DNA of 64,000 bases from Saccharothrix saharensis (GTDB taxonomy: Bacteria; Actinomycetota; Actinomycetes; Mycobacteriales; Pseudonocardiaceae), in assembly GCF_006716745.1 (NCBI RefSeq), contig NZ_VFPP01000001.1, forward strand, positions 1,178,001-1,242,000, given 5' to 3'. The notes beneath the pieces are model-generated. The model saw only the letters and a list, made by a program, of their open reading frames with translations, had not been told where the DNA came from and did not search any database. Below are positions 8,743 to 17,151 of this stretch, one piece after another (within the stretch, counting starts at the first letter, position 1; each line of letters opens with the position of its first letter). Made by a program: the position numbers and the translations under genes.

Positions 8743-9693
8743 TTAAGTCACAATCCGCGCGCGCAGCGCCGGGAACAGGTCCAGCGCGTTCCCGCTCGCG
8801 ACCCGCGACCGCTGCTCGTCGGTCCACCCGGGGTGGCCGGCGAAGCCGTCGACGTTCTCCGCGGTGTGCCAGTCCGGCATGAACGGGTAGTCGCTGCCGA
8901 ACAGCACGTGGTCCGCGCCCGCCAGCTCGGTCAGCGCGGGCAGCGCGTGCGGGGTGGCCGACATGGCGATGTCGTAGTGCAGGCGGCCCAACGACGCCAG
9001 CACGTCGACCGGCGGCTTGCCGCGCAGGTAGGAGCCGATCGTCGGGCCGTACGTGAGCCGCTTGGCCAGGAACGGCAGCGTGCCACCCGCGTGCGACAGG
9101 ATCAGCCGCAGGTCCGGCAGCCGGTCCAGCACCCCGCTGAACAGCAGGCTCACCGCGGTCCGCGTGGTCTCGAAGGTGAACTCGTACAGCGACGGCGGCA
9201 GGCCGAACGTGGCCAGGTCCCGGGCGGGTGGCGCGGCCGGGTGCACGTGGACCACGATGCCGCGGTCGGCGATCTCGGCGAACAGCGGCTCGAACTCGGG
9301 CGCGCCCAGGTACTCGCCCCCGTAGCTGGTGAGCACGTTGACGCCGTCGAGGCCGAGCTGGTCCACCGCGTAGGACAGCTCGTCCTTGGCCGCGGCGACG
9401 TCCGGCAGGGGCAGCACGGCGAACGCGCCGAACCGGGTCGGGTGCGTCGAGACGAGCTCGGCGAAGTACTCGTTGACCTGCCTGGCCAGCTTCGGCGCGT
9501 CGGCCGGTCCGGCGAACGAGACGCCGGGCGCGGTGATCGACAGCAGCGCGGCGGTGATGCCGTTGCGGTCCATCACCTCCAGGCTCCGGTCGGGCTCCCA
9601 CGTGGGGTAGTCCACGCCGGGGATCGGGTCGATGCCGCGCAACGCGTCGCGGTACACCGGCGGGATGGCGTGGTGGTGCACGTCGACCAGCAT
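8743..9693 (-). CDS. ACMSD-superfamily amidohydrolase / decarboxylase
   Basis: 316 residues beginning MLVDVHHHAIPPVY, whose His-x-His is the first metal ligand pair of the amidohydrolase fold. Later ligands appear in GIVVHVHPAAPP, LILSHAGGTLPFL and FGSDYPFMPDW. This pattern (Zn- or Mn-dependent, no carboxylated Lys) belongs to the family of aminocarboxymuconate-semialdehyde decarboxylase, gamma-resorcylate decarboxylase and related non-oxidative C-C cleaving enzymes, so decarboxylation of an aromatic or muconic acid is likelier than amide hydrolysis. Its ATG overlaps the cupin stop by one base (TGATG at 9693), so the two are co-translated. Position beside a 3-hydroxyanthranilate pathway makes that acid or a derivative a candidate substrate (inference). 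Confidence 0.85.
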   Translation of the reverse strand: MLVDVHHHAIPPVYRDALRGIDPIPGVDYPTWEPDRSLEVMDRNGITAALLSITAPGVSFAGPADAPKLARQVNEYFAELVSTHPTRFGAFAVLPLPDVAAAKDELSYAVDQLGLDGVNVLTSYGGEYLGAPEFEPLFAEIADRGIVVHVHPAAPPARDLATFGLPPSLYEFTFETTRTAVSLLFSGVLDRLPDLRLILSHAGGTLPFLAKRLTYGPTIGSYLRGKPPVDVLASLGRLHYDIAMSATPHALPALTELAGADHVLFGSDYPFMPDWHTAENVDGFAGHPGWTDEQRSRVASGNALDLFPALRARIVT

Positions 9694-10181
9694 CAGACGT
9701 ACCTCTCCCCGTACTTGGGCGCGAGCCGGATCGCGTTCTCCCGGTCGATCGCGTACTGCTCCGGCGGTGGCGGCGGCGCGCCGTCGTCGGCCGACACGCC
9801 CATCTCCAGGAAGAACCGCTCCTTGCCGGCGGGCAGGAACATCAGCAGCATCCGGCAGTCGTCGGTGAACGCGTTGGTGAACGAGTGCGTGACGCCGCGC
9901 GGGACGTAGATGAACGCGCCCGGCTCGGCGATCACCGTTTCTTCGCCGGTGAACAGCTCCAACCGGCCGTCGATCACGTAGAACAGCTCGTCCTCGTGGT
10001 AGTGGACGTGCTTGGGCGGCCCACCGCCCGCGGGCACGACGGCCTCGACCAACCCGAACGCCGGGCCCGTGTTGTGCAGGCCCGACTTGAGCGTGTAGCG
10101 GTCGCCGAACACCCACCTGCTCGGCCCCGCACCCGGTGGCACGTGCACCGCGGTCTTCAGCTGATCCGAAGTGAAACTCAC
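9693..10181 (-). CDS. small cupin_2 protein
   Basis: 162 residues, a single cupin barrel. Motif 1 is KHVHYHEDELFYVIDG (His-x-His then Glu) and motif 2 is FIYVPRGVTHSFTN (His), giving a complete metal site. Such proteins are dioxygenases, isomerases or small-molecule binders. Start is GTG 10179-10181. It is the first gene of a two-gene unit with the amidohydrolase and is divergent from the flavoprotein at 10,328 with a 146-bp shared promoter gap. Similarity is generic (quercetinase-like cupins), and I cannot tell catalytic from binding roles. Confidence 0.82.
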   Translation of the reverse strand: MSFTSDQLKTAVHVPPGAGPSRWVFGDRYTLKSGLHNTGPAFGLVEAVVPAGGGPPKHVHYHEDELFYVIDGRLELFTGEETVIAEPGAFIYVPRGVTHSFTNAFTDDCRMLLMFLPAGKERFFLEMGVSADDGAPPPPPEQYAIDRENAIRLAPKYGERYV

Positions 10182-10327
10182 CGTGCTCCCATCGTGTTGC
10201 GGTCACCGACGACCCCCACAGTGCCGCCTGTCGCACCCACCGCGAATCACGAGAACACGTGATGCCGGGCGGCCCGAGGCCGCGGTGATACTCGACGCCT
10301 CCCAGGACGAGAGGGCTCTTAGCGAAC

Positions 10328-11971
10328 ATGTCTGAAGAAACTGGGCGTGAGTTATCCCGCAGGCGCGTGCTGGCCGGTTCGGCGACCGTCGCCCTGGCCG
10401 GGGCGGTGACCGGCTCGGTGGCCGGCGCCCTGGGCGGCGTCGCGGCGGCCGAGGAGGTGTCCGGTCGCATCGGCAAGCCGACCGTGACGCCCGACGACCC
10501 GCGGTACGCGCAGCTGATCACCGGCAACAACTCGCGGTGGACGGCGCGACCCGAGGCGATCCAGCTGGTGGGCGGGACGAACGACGTGGTGGCCGCGGTG
10601 CAGGGCGCCGTGCGGGCGGGCAAGCGGATCTCCATCCGCGGTGGCGGGCACTGCTTCGAGGACTTCGTGTACCACCCGGAGGTCCAGGTGGTCATCGACA
10701 TGTCCCGGATGGATCGGGTGTACTGGGATCCGGCGATGGGCGCGTTCGCGGTCGAGGGCGGGGCGCTGCTGCTGGACGTGTACGACCGCCTGTTCAAGGA
10801 GTGGGGCGTCACCCTGCCCGGCGGCATGTGCTACTCGGTGGGCATCGGCGGCCACGTCAGCGGCGGCGGGTACGGCCTGCTGTCGCGCGTGCACGGCCTG
10901 ACCGTGGACCACCTGCACGCCGTCGAGGTCGTCACGGTCGACCGGTCGGGCGTGGCCCGGGCGGTGATCGCGACGCGCGACCCGAACGACCCCAACCACG
11001 ACCTGTGGTGGGCCAACACCGGTGGTGGCGGCGGCAACTTCGGCGTCATCACGCGGTACTGGTTCCGCTCGCCGGGCGCGACCGGCACCACCCCGTCCGA
11101 CCTGCTGGTCAAGCCGCCGGCGGAGGTGATCGTCAGCGTCGTGCAGTTCCCGTGGAGCTCGATCGACCGCACCGCGTTCACCCGGCTCGTGCACAACTAC
11201 GGCGCGTGGCACGAGGCCAACGGCGCACCCGGCGGCGCGAACATCGGCCTGAGCAGCTTCTTCTCCCTCTACCACCGCTCCAACGGCAACCTGGTGATGC
11301 TGACCGTGCAGGACGCGTCGGTCCCGAACGCGGCGGGGCTGCTGCAGGACTACCTGGCCGCGATCACCGCGGGCACCTCGGTGGTCCCGTCCCCCGCGTC
11401 GGCGCCTCGTCGGCTGCCGTGGTTGGCCGCCACGCGCCTGCTCGGCACCAGCAACCCGGTGCTGACCAACCCGACGCTGCGCGGCGCGCACAAGTCCACG
11501 TACATGCGCAAGAACTTCCCCGCCGCGCACATCGCCGCGCTCTACAAGCACCTCACGCGCGCCGACTACGCGAACCCGATGGCCATGGTGACGATGCTGT
11601 CGTTCGGCGGCAACATCAACCGGGTGCGCGAGAACGCGACCGCGAACGGCCAGCGCGACTCCACGTTCAAGCTGCTCTACCAGGTGTTCTGGACCGAGCA
11701 GGCGGAGGACCCGAGGCACATCGGGTGGCTGCGCGACCTCTACCGCGAGGTCTACGCCGACACCGGCGGCGTGCCGGTGTCCAACGCGGTCACCGACGGC
11801 TGCTACGTCAACTACCCGGACGGCGACCTGCGCGACCCGGCGCAGAACACCTCCGGCGTGCCGTGGTCCACCTTGTACTACAAGGGGAACTACCCGAGGC
11901 TGCGACAGGTCAAGGCGAGGTGGGACCCGCGCGACGTGTTCCGCCACTCCCAGTCGATCGAACTGCCGTGA
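10328..11971 (+). CDS. Tat-exported BBE-type FAD oxidase, predicted bicovalent flavin (copy 1)
   Basis: 547 residues. Twin-arginine signal LSRRRVLAG, then an FAD-binding PCMH domain and a C-terminal BBE domain (CYVNYPDGDL, YKGNYPRLRQVKARWDP). Both residues that anchor FAD in berberine-bridge-type oxidases are present: His108 in RGGGHCFEDF (8-alpha-histidyl) and Cys168 in GGMCYSVGIGG (6-S-cysteinyl), 60 residues apart as in the plant enzyme. Bicovalent enzymes of this class oxidise bulky alcohols, phenols or sugars with O2. The gene precedes the 3HB6H-like monooxygenase by 19 bp and has a close paralogue at 22,635. Export by Tat means it acts outside the membrane on a late or secreted intermediate. 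Substrate unknown. Confidence 0.9.
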   Translation: MSEETGRELSRRRVLAGSATVALAGAVTGSVAGALGGVAAAEEVSGRIGKPTVTPDDPRYAQLITGNNSRWTARPEAIQLVGGTNDVVAAVQGAVRAGKRISIRGGGHCFEDFVYHPEVQVVIDMSRMDRVYWDPAMGAFAVEGGALLLDVYDRLFKEWGVTLPGGMCYSVGIGGHVSGGGYGLLSRVHGLTVDHLHAVEVVTVDRSGVARAVIATRDPNDPNHDLWWANTGGGGGNFGVITRYWFRSPGATGTTPSDLLVKPPAEVIVSVVQFPWSSIDRTAFTRLVHNYGAWHEANGAPGGANIGLSSFFSLYHRSNGNLVMLTVQDASVPNAAGLLQDYLAAITAGTSVVPSPASAPRRLPWLAATRLLGTSNPVLTNPTLRGAHKSTYMRKNFPAAHIAALYKHLTRADYANPMAMVTMLSFGGNINRVRENATANGQRDSTFKLLYQVFWTEQAEDPRHIGWLRDLYREVYADTGGVPVSNAVTDGCYVNYPDGDLRDPAQNTSGVPWSTLYYKGNYPRLRQVKARWDPRDVFRHSQSIELP

Positions 11972-11990
11972 GGCGGGGCGCGGAGGAACG

Positions 11991-13220
11991 ATGTCACGGG
12001 TGATCGTCGCCGGAGGCGGCATCGGCGGCCTGGCCACCGCGCTGGCGGTGGCCGACCGCGGCCACCGGGTCGTGGTGCTGGAGCGCCGGTCGGAGTTCAC
12101 CGAGCTGGGCGCGGGGATCCAGTTGGCGCCCAACGCGTTCCTCGCGCTGGACCGGCTGGGCGTGGCCACCGCCGTGCTCGACCGCGCGGTCCACGTGGAC
12201 GCCCTGCGCTTCATGGACGCCGTCACCGGCGAGCAGGTCGCCGCGCTGCCGGTGCTCGGCGAGTACCGCGCCCGCTTCGGGAACCCGTACGCGGTCGTGC
12301 ACCGCAACGACCTGTACGCCCCGCTGCTGGCCCGGTGCCGCGCGCACGGGGAAGTGGAGCTGCGGGTGGACAGCCCGGTCGTCGGTTACGAGCAGGACGG
12401 GGACGGCGTCGCCGCGGTGCTGGCCGACGGCGGGCGGGTGCGCGGTGACGCCCTGGTCGGCGCGGACGGGCTGCGGTCGGCGGTGCGGGCGCAGCTCGTC
12501 GGCGACGGCGAGCCGCGGGTGTCCGGGCACACGATCTACCGGTCGGTCATCCCGATGGAGGAGGTGCCCGCGCGGCTGCGGTCGGACTCGGTGACGTTGT
12601 GGGCCGGGCCGCGCTGGCACTTCGTGCACTACCCGATCGACGGCGGCCGGTCGCTGAACGTCGCCGTCACGCGCGACAACCGCGCGACCGAGGCGGTCGT
12701 GGGCGTGCCGGTCGAGCACGAGCGGGTGCTCGCCGAGTTCACCGACGCCGCGCCGGTGATCCGGGAGCTGCTGGCGCTCGGGCGGGAGTGGCGCAGCTGG
12801 GTGCTGTGCGACCGCGACCCGGTCGACCGGTGGGCCGACGGCCGGGTGGTCCTGCTCGGCGACGCGGCGCACCCGATGCTCCAGTACGCCGCGCAGGGCG
12901 CCTGCATGGCGTTGGAGGACGCCGTGCACCTGGGTGACCTGCTGGCGTACGGCGAGCCGGCCGCCGCGTTCGCGGCGTTCGTCGAAGACCGGCGCGAGCG
13001 CACGGCAGCCGCGCAGCTCGTGGCGCGGGCCATGGGCACGCGGCTGTACCACCCCTCGGGAGAGGCCGCGCGGGCGCGCAACGCGATGCTCGGCGGGTGG
13101 TCGACCGAGGAGCTGTACGAGAAGGTCGCCTGGCTGCACGGCGCCACCCGGTTCGGCGGCTCGACCGGCACACCGGAATCGCTCGTGGCGGCGCGACGCG
13201 TGGAAGCAGCCGCCGGATAA
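11991..13220 (+). CDS. FAD-dependent aromatic monooxygenase, 3-hydroxybenzoate 6-hydroxylase/salicylate hydroxylase type
   Basis: 409 residues. GGGIGGLATALAVADRG at the N-terminus binds the ADP part of FAD; ELGAGIQLAPNA, the DG-type motif GADGLRSAVR and GDAAHPMLQYAAQGACMALED complete group-A flavoprotein monooxygenase architecture. Overall pattern, including FGNPYAVVHRNDLY, is closest in my judgement to 3-hydroxybenzoate 6-hydroxylases. 3-Hydroxyanthranilate is a 2-amino-3-hydroxybenzoate, so hydroxylation para to its OH would fit the neighbouring pathway, but that is inference. It is the second gene of a BBE-monooxygenase unit and ends at a strong hairpin. Confidence 0.88.
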   Translation: MSRVIVAGGGIGGLATALAVADRGHRVVVLERRSEFTELGAGIQLAPNAFLALDRLGVATAVLDRAVHVDALRFMDAVTGEQVAALPVLGEYRARFGNPYAVVHRNDLYAPLLARCRAHGEVELRVDSPVVGYEQDGDGVAAVLADGGRVRGDALVGADGLRSAVRAQLVGDGEPRVSGHTIYRSVIPMEEVPARLRSDSVTLWAGPRWHFVHYPIDGGRSLNVAVTRDNRATEAVVGVPVEHERVLAEFTDAAPVIRELLALGREWRSWVLCDRDPVDRWADGRVVLLGDAAHPMLQYAAQGACMALEDAVHLGDLLAYGEPAAAFAAFVEDRRERTAAAQLVARAMGTRLYHPSGEAARARNAMLGGWSTEELYEKVAWLHGATRFGGSTGTPESLVAARRVEAAAG

Positions 13221-13225
13221 AGGAA

Positions 13226-13263
13226 CGGTCGGTCGCCGTATTGTCACCCTCGGCGACCGACCG
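13226..13263 (+). terminator. intrinsic-type hairpin after the monooxygenase gene
   Basis: Perfect 13-bp stem (CGGTCGGTCGCCG at 13226-13238, complement at 13251-13263) with a 12-base loop, six bases after the stop at 13220. No T-run follows, common for actinomycete terminators. Confidence 0.8.
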
Positions 13264-13626
13264 GACTCTTCACAAAGGAATATTCCACGCCGACTTTCCC
13301 ACCGGCTTACTCTATTCGCCCGGATTGACGGTCGACCCGGGCAATTGACGTGATTCCGGAAACGTTGGCCAATTCCCCGCGGTCGTGGCATCATGAGCCA
13401 CATCGACCGGTGACCAGCGCAGGGGGCAGTCACGCTGGGAGAACCTCTTACCTGAGCACGTTTCGCACCGGTCAGTGGATCGAGCGCGGCGCGTGGCCGT
13501 CGAGGGGGCGGCCGCCATTAGCTGTACGCGCAGCGCCGCCACGCACGCCGGGACGCGCCGTTCCGGGCCATTCGCCGGGTCGGCGTGCCCGAACAGGTCG
13601 ACAACGCCGCTGTGGGGAGCCGAAAA
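13264..13626. other. relatively A+T-rich gene-free stretch upstream of the transposase gene
   Basis: This stretch (for example 13270-13400) is visibly less G+C-rich than its surroundings, suggesting a promoter region or mobile-element flank. A GTG at 13585 could extend the transposase frame, but the SD at 13615 favours ATG 13627. I found no clear terminal inverted repeat. Confidence 0.4.
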
Positions 13627-14799
13627 ATGAGCAATGCGCACGTGACGGGACATGCGGAGCTGGATCGGGAGTGGCTGGCCGAGGACGCCGCGGAGCTGTG
13701 TGAACGGGTGTTCGCGTCGTTGGCCAGGCGGAGCCAGCGCCGCGCGGGCGAGCTGTACGTCCGCGGTCTGCTCGCCGCGGAGGGCCGCAAGTCGATGCGC
13801 AACCTCGCGTCCCAGTTCGGCAGGCCCGCGGCCGAGCAGAGCCTGCACCACTTCGTCAGCAACTCGCCGTGGGACTGGCAGCAGGTGCGCCGGGCGTTGG
13901 CCGAGCACCTGGACCGCACGGTCAAGCCGATCGCCTGGGTGGTGGACTCGATGGCGATCACGAAGTCCGGCCGGCACTCGGTGGGGGTGCAGAACGCGTT
14001 CGTGCAGCACCTGGGCCGGGTCGCCAACAGCCAGCACGCCTACGGCGTCTGGTTGGCCTCCGAGCACACGAGCTACCCCGTCAACTGGCGGCTGGCGCTG
14101 CCCGACAGCTGGTTGAACGACCCGGTGCGCCGGCGGCAGGCCGCGATCCCGGCGCACCTGTCGTCGACCACGCCCGGTTCGTGCAAGTTGAACGCCGCCC
14201 TCGAGGTGGCCGACGGTTGGGACGTCCAGCCCCGGCCGTTGGTGCTGGACGCGCGCGAGGCGGACGCCGAGGCGCTGATCGCCCAGTTGCGGCTGCGCGA
14301 GGTGTCGTTCGTGATGCGGGTCGACGCGTCGGTGAACGTGGTGGCCGACCTGGCGGACAACCGGCGCGTCCGCACGACGCTGCGCTCGCTGCGGCCCGCG
14401 CTGCACCCGCTGCGGCGACCCGTGGTGCTCGACCCGTCGCACCGGTTCCGGCTGTGCGCGACCGTGGACGTCACGGTGCCGGGTGACACGGCGCGGCCGG
14501 GCCGCCTGGTGCTGCTGGCGGTGTGGCCGCCGGACGGCAACGGATTGCCTCAGCTGTGGCTGTCGGACCTGGCCGACACGTCGAGCGCGGGGTTGCTGCG
14601 CCTGACCCGCCAGCTCGACCGGGTGCGCCAGGACGTGGCGGAGGTCAGCTCGCAGGTCGGCATCGAGGACTTCACCGGCCGCTCGTTCGCGGGCTGGCAC
14701 CGGCACATCACGCTGGTGTCGGTGGCGCACGCGATCCTGATGCCCGCCAACGCCGACTTCCGCATGCCCGAGATGCTGGTCGCCGGCCGGTCGTCCTAG
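13627..14799 (+). CDS. IS701-type DDE transposase, probably resident in the cluster
   Basis: 390 residues from ATG 13627, preceded by GGGGAG about 8 bp upstream. N-terminal helical region (LYVRGLLAAEGRKSMRNLA, SLHHFVSNSPWDW), then the first catalytic Asp (IAWVVDSMAITKSGRHSVGV), a second acidic block (RPLVLDAREAD) and a C-terminal Glu region (GIEDFTGRSFAGWHRH) typical of IS701-family transposases. The frame is full length and undamaged, with its own terminator, but I see no terminal inverted repeats or target duplication bracketing it. Intact stand-alone IS701-type genes are common within actinomycete biosynthetic clusters and may be domesticated. A recent insertion remains possible. Confidence 0.85.
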   Translation: MSNAHVTGHAELDREWLAEDAAELCERVFASLARRSQRRAGELYVRGLLAAEGRKSMRNLASQFGRPAAEQSLHHFVSNSPWDWQQVRRALAEHLDRTVKPIAWVVDSMAITKSGRHSVGVQNAFVQHLGRVANSQHAYGVWLASEHTSYPVNWRLALPDSWLNDPVRRRQAAIPAHLSSTTPGSCKLNAALEVADGWDVQPRPLVLDAREADAEALIAQLRLREVSFVMRVDASVNVVADLADNRRVRTTLRSLRPALHPLRRPVVLDPSHRFRLCATVDVTVPGDTARPGRLVLLAVWPPDGNGLPQLWLSDLADTSSAGLLRLTRQLDRVRQDVAEVSSQVGIEDFTGRSFAGWHRHITLVSVAHAILMPANADFRMPEMLVAGRSS

Positions 14800-14804
14800 C
14801 CGAC

Positions 14805-14864
14805 GCGCCCGGGCGGCGGCACCACCGGGAACGGGAGGTGCCGACGGTGCCGCCGCCCGGGCGC
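14805..14864 (+). terminator. very strong hairpin after the transposase gene
   Basis: A perfect 19-bp stem (14805-14823 pairing with 14846-14864, core GCGCCCGGGCGGCGGCACC) with a 22-base loop starts five bases after the stop codon. Confidence 0.8.
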
Positions 14865-14933
14865 GGCCCGACCGACCGCGGCGGCCCGCGTCGGCGGTCC
14901 CGGCGCGCGGAGGGGTCGCCGGACGCCGGATCG

Positions 14934-14970
14934 CCGAACAGCGAGCCACCGAACAACAAGTAGCCGAACA
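14934..14970. repeat. three tandem ~15-bp imperfect repeats
   Basis: CCGAACA recurs at 14934, 14949 and 14964, exactly 15 bp apart, embedded in similar flanks. Read on the minus strand it encodes pentapeptide-like units (VFGYL, LFGGS, LFGDP), but the frame lacks a credible gene. Function unknown; it lies in the gap between the transposase terminator and the ArsR gene. Confidence 0.5.
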
Positions 14971-15010
14971 CCACGTCGCCGGGCGACAGCTCGCGGAGTG
15001 CCGGCCCCGG

Positions 15011-15346
15011 TCAGCGGGCGTCGGCGAGTTCGGCCGGGTCGGCAGGCGTGTACGAGGCCAGGATGGCGTCGATCAGCCCCGGGAACCGGGCGTCCAGGTC
15101 GTCCCGTCGCAGCGACAGCAGCAGCGTCCGGCCCGAAGCGCGCTGGTTGATCACGCCGCTCTCCCGCAACACCCGCCAGTGGTGCGTCAGCGTCGACTTC
15201 GACACGCCGTCCACGATCGCGCCGCACGGGTACTCCCCGCCCTCCGCGAGCACCTGGAGCACGTTCATCCGCAACGGGTGGCCGAGCGCGGTCAGCACGG
15301 CCTCCAGCCGGATCTGGTCGCGGGCCGGGTGGTGGGGTTCGGACAC
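15011..15346 (-). CDS. ArsR-type winged-helix repressor, probable local regulator
   Basis: 111 residues from GTG 15344-15346; the frame upstream of it is non-homologous. Core ALGHPLRMNVLQVLAEGG, then CGAIVDGVSKSTLTHHWRVLRESGVINQ, is the ArsR winged helix, with recognition helix around KSTLTHHW. No metal-binding Cys pair of the ELCVCDL type is seen, so a small-molecule ligand is likelier than a metal. It is divergent from the MFS exporter, and the 134-bp gap holds two perfect TGTACG-N8-CGTACA palindromes plus a fused 12-bp TGTACGCGTACA, which are good candidates for its operators. A similar site precedes the monooxygenase at 25,814. Confidence 0.88.
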   Translation of the reverse strand: MSEPHHPARDQIRLEAVLTALGHPLRMNVLQVLAEGGEYPCGAIVDGVSKSTLTHHWRVLRESGVINQRASGRTLLLSLRRDDLDARFPGLIDAILASYTPADPAELADAR

Positions 15347-15355
15347 GGGACCGAG

Positions 15356-15367
15356 TGTACGCGTACA
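15356..15367. promoter_or_regulatory. palindrome TGTACGCGTACA near the ArsR start
   Basis: The two half-sites TGTACG and CGTACA of the divergent-promoter operators are here fused without spacer, nine bases upstream of the ArsR GTG. Suits autorepression, although spacing differs from the other sites. Confidence 0.5.
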
Positions 15368-15413
15368 TGCGAAATGACAAACCCTGGCGAGCCGTTTGAC
15401 AGCGGGGCGTGAC

Positions 15414-15433
15414 TGTACGAGCATCCACGTACA
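15414..15433. promoter_or_regulatory. operator copy 1, TGTACG-N8-CGTACA
   Basis: Perfect inverted half-sites with eight-base spacer in the ArsR/MFS intergenic region, 27 bp upstream of copy 2. A TTGACA at 15396-15401 just before it could be a -35 element. Confidence 0.7.
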
Positions 15434-15438
15434 TTCCA

Positions 15439-15462
15439 ACTGTACGTATAGTGACGTACAGT
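15439..15462. promoter_or_regulatory. operator copy 2 over a TATAGT -10-like element
   Basis: Inverted repeat ACTGTACGT / ACGTACAGT separated by six bases (core TGTACG-N8-CGTACA at 15441-15460). A TATAGT hexamer at 15447-15452 sits in its centre, 29 bp before the MFS start codon, so binding would block the exporter promoter. Confidence 0.75.
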
Positions 15463-15480
15463 GCCACGACAAGGAGCGCC

Positions 15481-16902
15481 ATGCCCACCGCCCCGCCCCA
15501 AGCTCGACGGCTCGGCCCGGCCCTGCTGCTGCTCGGGTTCGCGCAGCTGATCATCACCGTGGACTTCAACATCGTCTACGTCGCGCTGCCGGACATCGGC
15601 GACTCCCTCGGCTTCAGCGCCCAGACCCTGCAATGGGTGATCAGCGCGTACGCCGTCGCGTTCGGCGGCCTGCTCGTGCTCGGCGGTCGGGCGGCCGACC
15701 TGCTCGGCAGGCGTCGGATGTTCGTGCTGGCGCTGACCGTCTACGCGGTCGCCTCGCTGCTCGGCGGCCTCGCGCCCAACACCGGCGTGATGATCGCCGC
15801 GCGCGCGTTGCAGGGCCTGGGTGGCGCGCTGCTGTTCCCGGCCACCCTCTCGCTGGTCAACACCATGTTCGCGGAGGGCAAGGAGCGCAACCGGGCGCTC
15901 GCGGTGTGGAGCGCCTGCGGCGCCAGCGGCCTGTGCCTCGGCTCGCTGCTCGGCGGTCTGCTCACCGACGCGTTCGGCTGGACGTCGGTGTTCTACGTCA
16001 ACGTGCCGCTGGCCGGGCTCGCCGCGCTCGTCGCGTTCGCGCTCATCCCCCGCGACCCGGCTCGCGAGCGCGGCCGCACGTTCGACCTGCCCGGCGCGAT
16101 CACCGCGACCCTCGGCGTGACGCTGCTCGTCTTCGTCCTGGTCCAGGGCCCGGAGTCGGGCTGGACCTCGCCGGAGGTGCTGATCAGCCTGGTGCTGTCG
16201 ATCGTCCTGCTGGTGGCGTTCGCGGTCATCGAGGGCCGCAGCCGCGACCCGCTGATGCCGCTGCGCCTGTTCACCAACCGCAGCCTCAGCACCGCCATGT
16301 CCATCGCGTTGGTCTTCGGCGCGACCTACAGCACCGTGCCGTACTTCCTGACCGTCTTCTTCCAGAGCGTGCACGGCTACGACGCCCTGCAGACCGGCCT
16401 GGCGTTCCTGGTGCCCGCGGTGCTGATCGCGGTCGGCACGCAGATCAGCGGCCGCATGGCGGGCAAGGTCGACATGCGGGTCATCCTGATCCTGGGCATG
16501 GCGATCGGCATCGTCGGCACCGCCGCCATCGCCTACGGCATGAGCGACTCCGGCGGCTCCTACCTCGCCGTGCTCCCCGGCTTCGCGCTCTACGGCATCG
16601 GCCAGGGCATCACGTGGACCGGCATGTGGATCGCCGCCGCGTCCGGTGTCGCGGGCGGCGAGCAGGGCGTCGCCTCGGCGATGACGTCCACCGCGATGCA
16701 GGTCGGCACCGCCGTCGGCCTCGCCGTGCTGGTGGCCATCGCCAACCCCGGCGCGATCGGCTTCACCACCGACACCCTCCAGTCCGCGGTGTACGTCGCC
16801 GCGATCGGCATCGTGCTCGGCATCCTGGTGAGCTTCGCGTTGCGCAAGCCGCGCGCCGCGGACCGGGCCGCCGTCGCGGAACCGGTGGCCGTCGTCGACT
16901 GA
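15481..16902 (+). CDS. MFS drug exporter, DHA2 (14-TM, EmrB/QacA) type
   Basis: 473 residues from ATG 15481 with AAGGAG seven bases upstream. TM1 contains the DHA2 signature region IITVDFNIVYVALPDIG; motif A is GGRAADLLGRRRMF and motif C-like GALLFPATLSLVNTMF follows; the first half ends RDPARERGRTFDLPGA, the central DHA2 loop. About 14 helices span the rest. Such proteins export hydrophobic drugs, dyes or natural products with protons. It is divergent from an ArsR repressor and controlled by two palindromes, the classic layout of a substrate-induced efflux pump. The same palindrome in front of the monooxygenase at 25,814 suggests that it exports the product or an intermediate of this cluster. 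Confidence 0.9.
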   Translation: MPTAPPQARRLGPALLLLGFAQLIITVDFNIVYVALPDIGDSLGFSAQTLQWVISAYAVAFGGLLVLGGRAADLLGRRRMFVLALTVYAVASLLGGLAPNTGVMIAARALQGLGGALLFPATLSLVNTMFAEGKERNRALAVWSACGASGLCLGSLLGGLLTDAFGWTSVFYVNVPLAGLAALVAFALIPRDPARERGRTFDLPGAITATLGVTLLVFVLVQGPESGWTSPEVLISLVLSIVLLVAFAVIEGRSRDPLMPLRLFTNRSLSTAMSIALVFGATYSTVPYFLTVFFQSVHGYDALQTGLAFLVPAVLIAVGTQISGRMAGKVDMRVILILGMAIGIVGTAAIAYGMSDSGGSYLAVLPGFALYGIGQGITWTGMWIAAASGVAGGEQGVASAMTSTAMQVGTAVGLAVLVAIANPGAIGFTTDTLQSAVYVAAIGIVLGILVSFALRKPRAADRAAVAEPVAVVD

Positions 16903-17067
16903 CAGTGATGATGTGTGTGGTGACGTCGTTGGCGGGTCCGACCCACCGACTGACTGACGTTTCGACTGTCCTGCCGGCGATTCGTCGGCCCGTCGGCGAC
17001 GTCACCACGCACGCGGCCGGACGGGCGCCTGTGACTTCATAGCCGGCCTGGCCAGAGGTCCCGTCAC

Positions 17068-17087
17068 TGTCCTGTCCTGTCCTGTCC
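17068..17087. repeat. four tandem TGTCC pentamers
   Basis: (TGTCC)x4 in the gap between the MFS gene and the IS110 remnant. No gene overlaps. Simple-sequence repeat of unknown role, possibly slippage near the insertion site. Confidence 0.7.
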
Positions 17088-17151
17088 ACCCGCCCGACCG
17101 GCGCGTGCCACCCCCGGTGAACACACGCTGCGAGGGACGGACACCACCAGC

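Noticed and set aside
10352..12307. A 651-residue minus-strand frame opposite the first BBE gene
   Set aside because: Low-complexity His/Arg/Val text without domains; the plus strand carries the full flavoprotein.
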